The notes below the pieces were generated by a model. That model was not told the origin of the DNA and made no database searches. It worked only from the letters and a program-made list of their open reading frames with translations. Below are positions 57,482 through 64,000 of a stretch of DNA of 64,000 bases, one piece after another (within the stretch, counting starts at the first letter, position 1; each line of letters opens with the position of its first letter). Source of the DNA: Halomonas binhaiensis (GTDB lineage Bacteria; Pseudomonadota; Gammaproteobacteria; Pseudomonadales; Halomonadaceae); NCBI RefSeq assembly GCF_008329985.2, contig NZ_CP038437.2:4712001-4776000 (forward strand), in the 5' to 3' direction. Both the position numbers and the translations under genes were made by a program.

Positions 57482-58423
57482 ATGGCTGACAATCAGCAGA
57501 CATCTTCGGCGGCAGTCTGCCGTGGCTGTGGCACAATGCAGGTACATCATCGCCTGCTCGATAGTGATCCAGATTATGTTCGGCGACAGGCACAGCTCGA
57601 GGAGCTGGCTTATCGTGCCAGGCGTTCAAGTGCTCCATTACGTGAAGGGTGTACAAGGATTCCGGTGGTGGTGCATGTCGTTTACCAGACCTCTGAGCAG
57701 AACATCTCTCGCGAACAGGTTGATAGCCAGATTGCCGTGTTGAACCGGGATTTTCGCCAACAGAACCCTGATCGTGAGCAGATCCCTGAAGCCTTCATTG
57801 AACTGGCAGGTGACGCCAGACTCCAGTTTGCCCTGGCAACGGTCGATCCTGATGGTAATCCCACCGAGGGCATTACCCGCACCCAGACTCCGCATGACAG
57901 CTTCGATGTCGACGATAGCGTCAAATCCAGTGCCAGTGGTGGTCAGGATGCCTGGCCGGCGGATCGCTATCTCAATATATGGGTTTGTCAGTTGCGGGCC
58001 GGGCTGCTGGGATATGCTCAGTTCCCGGGTGGGCCAGCCGTCACCGACGGCGTGGTGATCACTTATACCGCCTTTGGTACCACGGGTACTGCCAGAGCCC
58101 CTTCCAATTTTGGTCGCACGACCACCCACGAAGTCGGCCATTGGCTGAACTTGCGCCATATCTGGGGAGACGATGGTGATGGTTGTTCAGGCAGTGACTT
58201 TGTCGATGACACTCCCAATCAGGCCGGGCCCAACAGTGGCAAGCCGACCTTCCCCAGTATTTCCTGCGATAACGGGCCGAATGGCGATATGTTCATGAAT
58301 TTCATGGACTATGTCGATGACGATACGATGGTGATGTTTACCCGCGGACAGGTGCAGAGAATGCAGGCTGCACTTGATGGAGCTCGGAGCAGCATCGGCG
58401 AAGAGGTAGCCTGCACGTCCTAG
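57482..58423 (+). CDS. M43-family (pappalysin/cytophagalysin-like) zinc metalloprotease
   Basis: A zinc metalloprotease of 313 residues. The metal-binding motif is HEVGHWLNLRH (His216, Glu217, His220, His226) and the Met-turn is NFMDY (Met275), diagnostic of M43 metzincins. Two cysteines near GCSGSDF and SCDNG are typical. The N-terminal part has CRGCGTMQVHHRLL, resembling the prodomain of bacterial M43 enzymes. The ATG at 57482 follows AAAGGAGG. No secretion signal is visible, which is unusual. It follows the small protein by 25 bp, probably as an operon. Confidence 0.88.
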   Translation: MADNQQTSSAAVCRGCGTMQVHHRLLDSDPDYVRRQAQLEELAYRARRSSAPLREGCTRIPVVVHVVYQTSEQNISREQVDSQIAVLNRDFRQQNPDREQIPEAFIELAGDARLQFALATVDPDGNPTEGITRTQTPHDSFDVDDSVKSSASGGQDAWPADRYLNIWVCQLRAGLLGYAQFPGGPAVTDGVVITYTAFGTTGTARAPSNFGRTTTHEVGHWLNLRHIWGDDGDGCSGSDFVDDTPNQAGPNSGKPTFPSISCDNGPNGDMFMNFMDYVDDDTMVMFTRGQVQRMQAALDGARSSIGEEVACTS

Positions 58424-58450
58424 GTCGTGCAGGCCTTGGTTTTTCCTGCG

Positions 58451-59314
58451 CTATCCATCTCGGCCATGCAGTAGAGGGAACAGCGGGTGCTCCATCGGGG
58501 CGCCCGCGAGCAGTTCCTTGTCGAGTCCAGGGAAGGGCGGGGACGTGGTCCATTGGCGTGGTGCGTGGGTCATGTCGTCGCCGAGCAGGCGCACGGAGAA
58601 GGCACGACGTCGGGTGCTGCCACTCACGCCACCGGAAGCGTGCAAGGTCAGCATGTTGAAGAACACGGCATCACCAGGCTCCAGTTCCCAACCAAGAATA
58701 TCGTAACGCTCACGATTGGCCTCGATATCCGGCAGGTCTGCCAATGAGCCTTCCGGAAACCATTTGGCTTCATTGTCCATGAAGGTACGCGGCATCAGCC
58801 AGGGGCCCTTGTGTGATCCGGCCACGAATTCCAACGTGGCCTCCCGGGAAACCGGATCCACGGGCATCCACATGCTGACGTTCTGCTGTCCTTCCACGTT
58901 GTAGTACGGCTGATCCTGGTGCCATGGCGTGCGCTGGCGCGTGCCAGGCTCCTTGACCAGCAGGTGGTCGTGGTAAAGGCGCACCTGACGGCTATCCATC
59001 AGTCTTGCACCAATTTCCCCCAACCCTGACTCGAAAATGAAACGGCGATAGGCCGGGTTGTCCTGCCAGTTGCAGAAATCCTCGAAAAACCAGCCTGGGT
59101 CATCCGGTTGGCTGGCGACCTTGGCCCTGGGGCTAGGGTTGTTGAGGTTGTGCTCGATACCTTCAGCAAGCTCGGAGAGTAGCCGAGCATCGAACAGGCC
59201 ACGGATACAGACTGCGCCATCCCGCTGAAAGGCGGCACAGATCTCCGGGGTGACTTTTTGTCCCGCGCTATTGGGGGCGAATGACGTGGTTGCCGAGGAA
59301 AACGTGGCTGACAT
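58451..59314 (-). CDS. PhyH-type Fe(II)/2-oxoglutarate dioxygenase
   Basis: A non-haem iron oxygenase of 287 residues. The iron triad is His132 and Asp134 in WHQDQPYYN and His225 in LHASGG, with RAFSVR supplying the 2-oxoglutarate-binding arginine. The ATG at 59314 follows GGAG at nine bases. The GTG at 59338 overlaps the previous stop. It is not EctD: that enzyme's conserved active-site motif is missing. As the third gene of the YfcC-ArgE operon, it may hydroxylate a free amino acid or related product. The substrate is unknown. Confidence 0.85.
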   Translation of the reverse strand: MSATFSSATTSFAPNSAGQKVTPEICAAFQRDGAVCIRGLFDARLLSELAEGIEHNLNNPSPRAKVASQPDDPGWFFEDFCNWQDNPAYRRFIFESGLGEIGARLMDSRQVRLYHDHLLVKEPGTRQRTPWHQDQPYYNVEGQQNVSMWMPVDPVSREATLEFVAGSHKGPWLMPRTFMDNEAKWFPEGSLADLPDIEANRERYDILGWELEPGDAVFFNMLTLHASGGVSGSTRRRAFSVRLLGDDMTHAPRQWTTSPPFPGLDKELLAGAPMEHPLFPLLHGRDG

Positions 59315-59337
59315 GGACGATTTCTCCGCATGAAGCA

Positions 59338-60522
59338 CTAGTTGAATGAAGGAAGACCGGCGTGCAAATGGGTGATCAGGCGCTCGAAAAATGCCTCGCA
59401 GGCAGAGATCTGATCCAGTGTGATGTATTCATCAGGGAGGTGTGCCTGGTGAATGCTTCCGGGCCCGCAAACCACAGCGGGAATGCCCAGTTGAGCAAAC
59501 AGCCCGGCTTCACAGCCGAAACCAAGGGGCATCGGCGTGGCATCGCCTTGAGTCAACTCAGCGATCCAGTGCAGATAGCTGCTGCATGTCTCATTGAGCT
59601 GGGGATATTGGCCTGTGCATTCCAGCTCCAGGCTGGCCTGTCGGGCCAGCGGCTGAATATCCTCAGCCAGTCCATCAGGAAAGGCCTCTCGTACCTGGTC
59701 GAGCAACTCATCAGGTCGCTGGTCGGGCAACGTGCGCATTTCGAAGTCGAAGGTACAGCGATCGGGAATCTTGTTCAGCGCACTGCCGCCCTGAATCAAA
59801 CCGGTATGGACGGTGGAGTAGGGAGGGTCGAAGCGTGAGTCGCGCTGGTCCAGGCGCTTCTGGATGCCAAAGCGGCGCAAGTGGGTGATGAGTTCCGCTG
59901 CCAGGTCGATGGCGTTGATGCCTCGCTCCGGATATCCCGAATGGCCACCCTTCCCAATGATCGTCGCGCGAGCCGCGATATGTCCCTTATGGGCATTGCC
60001 GATACGCATCTCGGTGGGTTCGCCGATGATGGCACCGCGCAGGCGCGGTGCCAGATCCCTCAAGTTCGGCATCATCAGCGGAGCACCCAGACAGCCGAGT
60101 TCTTCATCGAAGGACAGGGCCAATATCACACTGGAGGTCTTCAACTGATGGTGCAGGGGGATCAGCTTGCTCAGCGCGATACCAATGAAGCCCTTCATGT
60201 CGGCGCTGCCCCGGCCGTACAGGCGGCCATCGAGACGGCGGGCCTGGAAAGGGGGCGTGACTGTCCACTGCGCACTATCAGCAGGTACCACATCCGTGTG
60301 ACCGGAGACGATGATGGCGGGAGTATCCTGAGGGCCTATCTCGGCAATCAGATTGGCCTTGGTGCCTTCCTTGTTGTGCACCAGAGTGCAAGGGATGCCT
60401 TCTGCCTCCAGCATGGCCTTTATGTCGTCAATCAGCTCAAGATTGCTGAGGCTGCTGGTGGTATCGAAGGCAATCAGCCTTTCTATCATCGCCAGGCTTT
60501 CTTCTGTAGGCATCGCGACCAT
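59338..60522 (-). CDS. ArgE-type M20 deacetylase
   Basis: An M20 zinc hydrolase of 394 residues. Metal ligands lie in SGHTDVVPAD, GRGSADMKGF, the catalytic FDEELGC and the late GSIHQAHLPDEY, and NAHKGHI is an ArgE signature. Thus it is of the acetylornithine deacetylase subfamily. The ATG at 60522 (sixth codon of the longest frame) has CGGAG seven bases upstream, so it was chosen. The neighbouring transporter and dioxygenase, rather than arginine genes, suggest catabolic use on an imported N-acyl amino acid. Confidence 0.85.
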   Translation of the reverse strand: MVAMPTEESLAMIERLIAFDTTSSLSNLELIDDIKAMLEAEGIPCTLVHNKEGTKANLIAEIGPQDTPAIIVSGHTDVVPADSAQWTVTPPFQARRLDGRLYGRGSADMKGFIGIALSKLIPLHHQLKTSSVILALSFDEELGCLGAPLMMPNLRDLAPRLRGAIIGEPTEMRIGNAHKGHIAARATIIGKGGHSGYPERGINAIDLAAELITHLRRFGIQKRLDQRDSRFDPPYSTVHTGLIQGGSALNKIPDRCTFDFEMRTLPDQRPDELLDQVREAFPDGLAEDIQPLARQASLELECTGQYPQLNETCSSYLHWIAELTQGDATPMPLGFGCEAGLFAQLGIPAVVCGPGSIHQAHLPDEYITLDQISACEAFFERLITHLHAGLPSFN

Positions 60523-60550
60523 GCAAAGCTCCGTCATGAATGAGAGTGGT

Positions 60551-61981
60551 TCAGGCTGCAGGCCATATGAACTGGTTGGCGATTAGTACCAGTACGGCAC
60601 AGGTGCCATAGAGAACAACGATCAATGGCAACATGAAACGCATCCACCGGCTCCAGGGAACACCGGCAATGGCCAGTCCCGCCATCAACCAGCCAGCAGT
60701 AGGCGTGAAGGCATTGGAAATGCCATCGCCGAACTGAAAAGCCAGCACTGCCACCTGACGGTTGACGTCCGCGAGATCTGCCAAGGGAACCATGACTGGC
60801 ATGGTCAGCGCTGCCTGGCCACTACCGGAAGTGACAATAAAGTTCATCAGGCTTTGGGCGGCGAACATACCGAGTGACGCCAACGTGGAAGATGCGCCGC
60901 TGACGATATCGGAGAGGAAGTGAATGATGGTGTCGATGGTCTGGCTTTCCTGCACGATCACCACAATGGTGTAGGCCAGGCCTACTGCCAGAGCACCTTC
61001 CATCATGTCCTTGCAGCCATTGGAGAAGGCCCGGGCGATGTCGTTGACCTTCATGCCGCCAAGGATGCCTGTGACGATGCCCAGCAGGAAGAACATGCCA
61101 GCCATTTCCTTGAGGTACCAGCCGAGAGTGCTGGAACCATAGATCACGACAGCCAGGGAAATGGCGAAGGCTGCGAGAATCCACAGGTGCCGGCGATTGA
61201 GCTCAGCGATGGCAGGAGCATCGTCGGCATCCGCAGTCGCGGTGTCATGAACGATGTCATGAACATAACTACGTAGCGGGTTGGCCTGCACACGGCGGGC
61301 ATAGAGCATCACATAACCCGCGCTGAGACTGACCAGTATCACCCAGCACAGAATTCGAAATGACATGCCGGAGAACAGCGGCAGCCCGGCAATGGTCTGG
61401 GCAACCCCGACGTTGAAGGGGTTGAGGAAGGAGCCTGTATAGCCGATGGCGGTGCCGATCAGGGGAATGGCGGCGGCAACGATGGCGTCGTAGCCAGCAC
61501 GGCGGACCAGCGGCAATAGGATGAAGATGTAGATGATACTGCCTTCGATCATGCCGTAGGTGGCGGAGCAAGTGGCGAAGAACACCATCATGATCGGGAT
61601 GATCAGGATCTCGCGACCGGCAAGCTTGCGCAGAATCAAGGCAACAAGGCCTTCAATGGCGCGGGTCTGGCGCAACACACCGAAGGTGCCGCCAATGATG
61701 ATCAGATAGAAGATGATCGAGGAACCCGCGCTCATGCCCTGGAACAAGGCATTGAAGAAGTCGAGCAGGCCGATGGGCGTGCTATCGGTCATCTGATAGG
61801 TGCCATTGACGATGATGCTGCGGCCCTGATCATTGACCACGCGCTCATAGGCGCCGCTAGGGATCAGATAAGTGGCCACCGTCGCTACAATGGCAAGAAA
61901 GAACAGAATGACAAAGGGATGCGGAAGCTCGCGACGTGGCGCATCGCTGGTTGCCGATGACATGGCGCTGGTTTTCTTCAT
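60551..61981 (-). CDS. YfcC family (DcuC/ArcD superfamily) transporter
   Basis: A 476-residue membrane transporter with about 12 hydrophobic segments. ELPHPFVILFFLAIVATVATYLIPSGAYER at the N-terminus and SGSGQAALTMPVMVPLADL with GDGISNAFTPTAGWLMAGLA near the end are typical of the YfcC family, which includes putative C4-dicarboxylate and basic amino-acid carriers. The start is the ATG at 61981. A GTG at 61993 is possible. It is the first gene of a three-gene operon with argE-type and PhyH genes. Confidence 0.88.
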   Translation of the reverse strand: MKKTSAMSSATSDAPRRELPHPFVILFFLAIVATVATYLIPSGAYERVVNDQGRSIIVNGTYQMTDSTPIGLLDFFNALFQGMSAGSSIIFYLIIIGGTFGVLRQTRAIEGLVALILRKLAGREILIIPIMMVFFATCSATYGMIEGSIIYIFILLPLVRRAGYDAIVAAAIPLIGTAIGYTGSFLNPFNVGVAQTIAGLPLFSGMSFRILCWVILVSLSAGYVMLYARRVQANPLRSYVHDIVHDTATADADDAPAIAELNRRHLWILAAFAISLAVVIYGSSTLGWYLKEMAGMFFLLGIVTGILGGMKVNDIARAFSNGCKDMMEGALAVGLAYTIVVIVQESQTIDTIIHFLSDIVSGASSTLASLGMFAAQSLMNFIVTSGSGQAALTMPVMVPLADLADVNRQVAVLAFQFGDGISNAFTPTAGWLMAGLAIAGVPWSRWMRFMLPLIVVLYGTCAVLVLIANQFIWPAA

Positions 61982-62025
61982 TGTTGCGTCCACTGTGGGA
62001 TTGTTCGTTGTGATTATTGAATTTT

Positions 62026-62037
62026 ATGTATAGACAT
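62026..62037. promoter_or_regulatory. Candidate operator 1 (ATGTATAGACAT)
   Basis: An imperfect 12-bp palindrome 45 bp upstream of the YfcC start, within a likely promoter (minus strand TATACAT). It matches operator 2 at 10 of 12 positions. Confidence 0.5.
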
Positions 62038-62103
62038 TATTTTTAGCGCCTGCATCATTTTAGTGCGAGGCAGGAGCTATCGAGTTTACAAGGGATATGA
62101 TTA

Positions 62104-62122
62104 TTCTATTGATAATAGAATG
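62104..62122. promoter_or_regulatory. 8-bp inverted repeat in the divergent region
   Basis: ATTCTATT (62104-62111), GAT, AATAGAAT (62115-62122): a perfect inverted repeat with a 3-bp centre. It could bind a regulator but differs from the two palindromes flanking it. Confidence 0.4.
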
Positions 62123-62209
62123 ATTATTTGGATTTTATCCTTGTCTTCTCAAGGTGCTTTCTCTCAAGGCATTCTGAATGTGGCGAATGTGACAGAGTAA
62201 GTCGAGGCA

Positions 62210-62225
62210 AATGTATGTACATTTA
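62210..62225. promoter_or_regulatory. Candidate operator 2 (AAATGTATGTACATTT)
   Basis: A perfect palindrome with 7-bp arms and a TG centre. Its core ATGTATGTACAT is close to operator 1, 184 bp away. The TGTNNNNACA form resembles GntR-family sites, which is only a family-level hint. Confidence 0.5.
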
Positions 62226-62357
62226 TGGCTGTTAATAGACGCCATCCATGCCCTCTCGAGACGTGTTCTTGCCATCATACATGCGCTGAAGAGCCTTCAG
62301 ATATATGCGGCGCCAACACAAACTGTGCTGTATCGAGCCTTGGTGTCTCTATAAAAA

Positions 62358-62410
62358 GTATCTCTAACGAAGTATCTCTAACGAAGTACCTCTGGATGTA
62401 TCTCTGGGTG
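62358..62410 (+). repeat. 14-bp tandem repeat upstream of the tautomerase gene
   Basis: Two perfect copies of AGTATCTCTAACGA, then degenerate copies (AGTACCTCTGGAT and GTATCTCTGGGTG). It ends about 75 bp before the tautomerase start. Confidence 0.8.
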
Positions 62411-62486
62411 AGGTAACATCGGCTGGCGCAATGCCAGAAGTCTCATGACGACTGGTTTTACATTGAATGATCAAGGGTAAAAAACC

Positions 62487-62681
62487 ATGCCAATCATCAA
62501 CATCAATATTCTCAAAGGCCGCAGTGACGAGCAGAAGGAAGCTCTGATTCATGAGCTCACGGAAGCCTGCCAGCGGGCGCTCGGTTCACCGAAGGAAAGT
62601 ATTCACGTCATGATCAGCGAAATGGACAAGCAGCATTACGGCGCAGGTGGTGTGTCGTACAAGAAGAAAACGGACGGATGA
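62487..62681 (+). CDS. 4-oxalocrotonate tautomerase family protein
   Basis: A 64-residue tautomerase subunit. The sequence begins MPI, so Pro1 becomes the catalytic N-terminal base after Met removal. The core NINILKGRSDEQKEALIHELTEACQRALG is typical of the 4-OT/DmpI group. Length is normal (about 62). The C-terminus ends with a lysine-rich YKKKTDG. No aromatic-degradation genes are adjacent, so the natural substrate is uncertain. Confidence 0.88.
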   Translation: MPIININILKGRSDEQKEALIHELTEACQRALGSPKESIHVMISEMDKQHYGAGGVSYKKKTDG

Positions 62682-62706
62682 CAGGTTGCCATCCGCCTGC
62701 TTTTTT
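62675..62706 (+). terminator. Possible terminator after the tautomerase gene
   Basis: CGGATG (62675-62680) pairs with CATCCG (62690-62695) plus one further pair, then TTTTTT after a 5-base spacer. A weak but plausible terminator between convergent genes. Confidence 0.45.
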
Positions 62707-63995
62707 CATGATGCATTTGCGATGAGTTCGCCAAGCCTCTTGAACACTCTGTCATCCTGACGCAGGCCGTCGTGTTCGTATTCGTTGGTGATCCAGTAGC
62801 GCAGGTTGCCGATCGCTTCGGCACTGGCCACCGACAGTTTTGCATCCACGTACATGTCATCGAAGTAGATCAGCGCCGCCACCGGGATCTGGTTGTTCGC
62901 CAGCCGCTCGGGGTCGTAGAAGGGCCGAGACAGGCGCCTCTGGGCGAGGCAGTGCACCGCATCTCGGAACGGCTTGAGGACATGGATCTCATCGAACATC
63001 CAGGGGTAGATCATCTCGCCGGTCAGTTGCAGTGGTCGGTGGGACTCTGCGAACTCAGAATGTTGCTCCCGCTGGCGTTGTGCCGCCCAGTCGCAGGGCG
63101 TATCGGGAGTCGCGTAGATGTGCTCGTGGATGGCGGCATAGAGCGGATTCTCGTCGAATCCGGTGTGGTGCATCACCTCCACCAGGAAGTGATGATTGAG
63201 CTCCTGCTGACTGTCATCGGTGAAGGCTTCCTCCAGTAACCAGTGCAGGCGTTCGGCACCGTCGCCCATGCCCAGCAGCATTCCCAGCGTCTGGAAGCGC
63301 CTGACCGTCAACGGGTCGCCATTGGGCAGGCGTGGTTGATGCTGTTGGATGAAGTCGGCAATGGCATCCAGCTTGGGGCCGTCCTCCGGAAAGTTGGCGC
63401 GAAACGCTGACATCTTGCGCAGCACGCGCTGGTAGGTGAGGCGATAGACCTTATCGGCATCCGGTGTCAGGCTCGGAATGCCTCCGGTGACAAGACATCT
63501 TTCCAGCCCCTGCGGTGCCCAGGACAGATAGCTGAGCGTGAGAAAGCCACCATAGCTCTGGCCCAGTGTCTGCCAGCTTACGCCACCATAGACCTCGTTC
63601 CGAATGTGTTCGAGGTCGGCGATGATGGCATGGGTATCGAAGCAGGCCAGGTAGTCGGCACCGGCCTCGGGGCTGTCGAAGGCGGCCATGGTGGTCGCCG
63701 TGATCCGGGAACTGCGTCCGGTGCCGCGCTGATCGGGCAGTATCACCCGGAAATGCTTGACCGCTTCCAGCAGCCAGCCAGGTCCGTTCTCGGAAGGGCG
63801 GGGTGACTTGCCTCCAGGCCCGCCCTGAAGGTAGACCAGCAACGGAAGGTCTGCATCACGCTGGTTGATGTGGCAGACCTCGCGGAAGAATACCTCGATG
63901 GTCTCGCCACTCTCCGGTCGGGACCAGTCCAGAGGGACTTCGATGCGATGATCGACGAGATGCAGGCCGGGGAGGCGGTGGTCCTGGAGTCGCAT
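62706..63995 (-). CDS. Prolyl aminopeptidase-like alpha/beta hydrolase (S33)
   Basis: A 429-residue alpha/beta hydrolase of the proline iminopeptidase family that removes N-terminal residues from small peptides. The oxyanion region is QGGPGG (57-62), DQRGTGRS follows (88-95), and the nucleophile elbow is GQSYGG with Ser147. The start is the ATG at 63995, five bases from the edge, so any ribosome-binding site and a possible further N-terminus are outside the window. Confidence 0.85.
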   Translation of the reverse strand: MRLQDHRLPGLHLVDHRIEVPLDWSRPESGETIEVFFREVCHINQRDADLPLLVYLQGGPGGKSPRPSENGPGWLLEAVKHFRVILPDQRGTGRSSRITATTMAAFDSPEAGADYLACFDTHAIIADLEHIRNEVYGGVSWQTLGQSYGGFLTLSYLSWAPQGLERCLVTGGIPSLTPDADKVYRLTYQRVLRKMSAFRANFPEDGPKLDAIADFIQQHQPRLPNGDPLTVRRFQTLGMLLGMGDGAERLHWLLEEAFTDDSQQELNHHFLVEVMHHTGFDENPLYAAIHEHIYATPDTPCDWAAQRQREQHSEFAESHRPLQLTGEMIYPWMFDEIHVLKPFRDAVHCLAQRRLSRPFYDPERLANNQIPVAALIYFDDMYVDAKLSVASAEAIGNLRYWITNEYEHDGLRQDDRVFKRLGELIANAS

Positions 63996-64000
63996 GATGT

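Larger units (their letters stand above)
61982..62486. other. Divergent regulatory region between YfcC operon and tautomerase gene
   Basis: This 505-bp region is AT-rich and contains no credible gene. It has two near-identical palindromes (62026-62037 and 62210-62225), an 8-bp inverted repeat (62104-62122) and a 14-bp tandem repeat (62358-62410). A 63-residue frame at 62225-62416 runs through the tandem repeat and is probably accidental. Confidence 0.6.

Noticed and set aside
58451..59314. Ectoine hydroxylase EctD
   Set aside because: The family fold and iron triad fit PhyH, but the conserved EctD active-site segment is missing and no ectABC genes are nearby.
59338..60522. Biosynthetic acetylornithine deacetylase of the arginine pathway
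   Set aside because: The signature is ArgE-like, but operon partners are a transporter and a dioxygenase, not arginine genes. A catabolic use is more likely, so no argE symbol was given.
62225..62416. 63-residue Cys/His-containing frame before the tautomerase gene
   Set aside because: It starts inside a palindrome, runs through a 14-bp tandem repeat and has no ribosome-binding site.

Overview
The window is a chromosomal stretch of a moderately GC-rich gammaproteobacterium. Gene content and order point to the Oceanospirillales, most likely a Halomonas-like member of the Halomonadaceae. The block hup - rubredoxin reductase - ubiC - ubiA - phoB - phoR - phoU - pstBAC, with recG and oxyR beside it, resembles the arrangement I remember from Pseudomonas. 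The taxon is inferred from gene content, not from a database match. I see no rRNA, tRNA, CRISPR array, transposase or prophage gene.

Layout. 1-8580: the end of parA, then parB, then the complete F1Fo ATP synthase operon atpIBEFHAGDC. It has a near-consensus sigma-70 promoter (1172-1200) and a strong terminator (8542-8578). 8718-15564: mgtE, uppP, apbE, glmU and glmS, with a 14-copy heptamer array between glmU and glmS. 15565-21350: an AT-rich promoter region followed by a chaperone-usher fimbrial operon (pilin, chaperone, usher, adhesin-like tip protein) closed by a terminator. 21366-31926: MATE exporter, DUF72 protein, sodium symporter, a small conserved protein, hexR, a large inverted heptamer-repeat structure, uvrD, an orphan TRAP substrate-binding protein and a PstS-like protein. 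32008-39686: the Pho locus (pstC-pstA-pstB-phoU, cysZ, phoBR), with a PhoB box in front of pstC and another in front of phoB. 39746-49186: ubiA, ubiC, rubredoxin reductase, HU, a small unknown protein, three more heptamer arrays, recG, oxyR, an SDR protein, thpR and ridA. 49279-52561: spoT-rpoZ-gmk. 52716-55405: a tightly overlapping phospholipid-type operon (acyltransferase, CdsA-like, small membrane protein, CDP-alcohol phosphatidyltransferase). 55455-64000 is more accessory: an MFS exporter, a small protein with an M43 metalloprotease, a minus-strand operon of YfcC transporter, ArgE-type deacetylase and PhyH-type dioxygenase, a 4-oxalocrotonate tautomerase, and a prolyl-aminopeptidase-like hydrolase at the edge.

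How it works together. Most of the window is housekeeping: energy, cell-envelope precursors, phosphate sensing and uptake, ubiquinone, stringent response and DNA repair. The least ordinary material is of four kinds. The first is a family of 7-bp tandem repeats (general form AGCYNNN) at three intergenic sites, one forming a large inverted structure and one with a duplicated spacer of about 50 bp. The second is a fimbrial promoter with a run of six G in its spacer. The third is the M43 protease paired with a small beta-rich protein that may be its inhibitor. The fourth is the YfcC/ArgE/PhyH operon, preceded by two nearly identical 12-bp palindromes.
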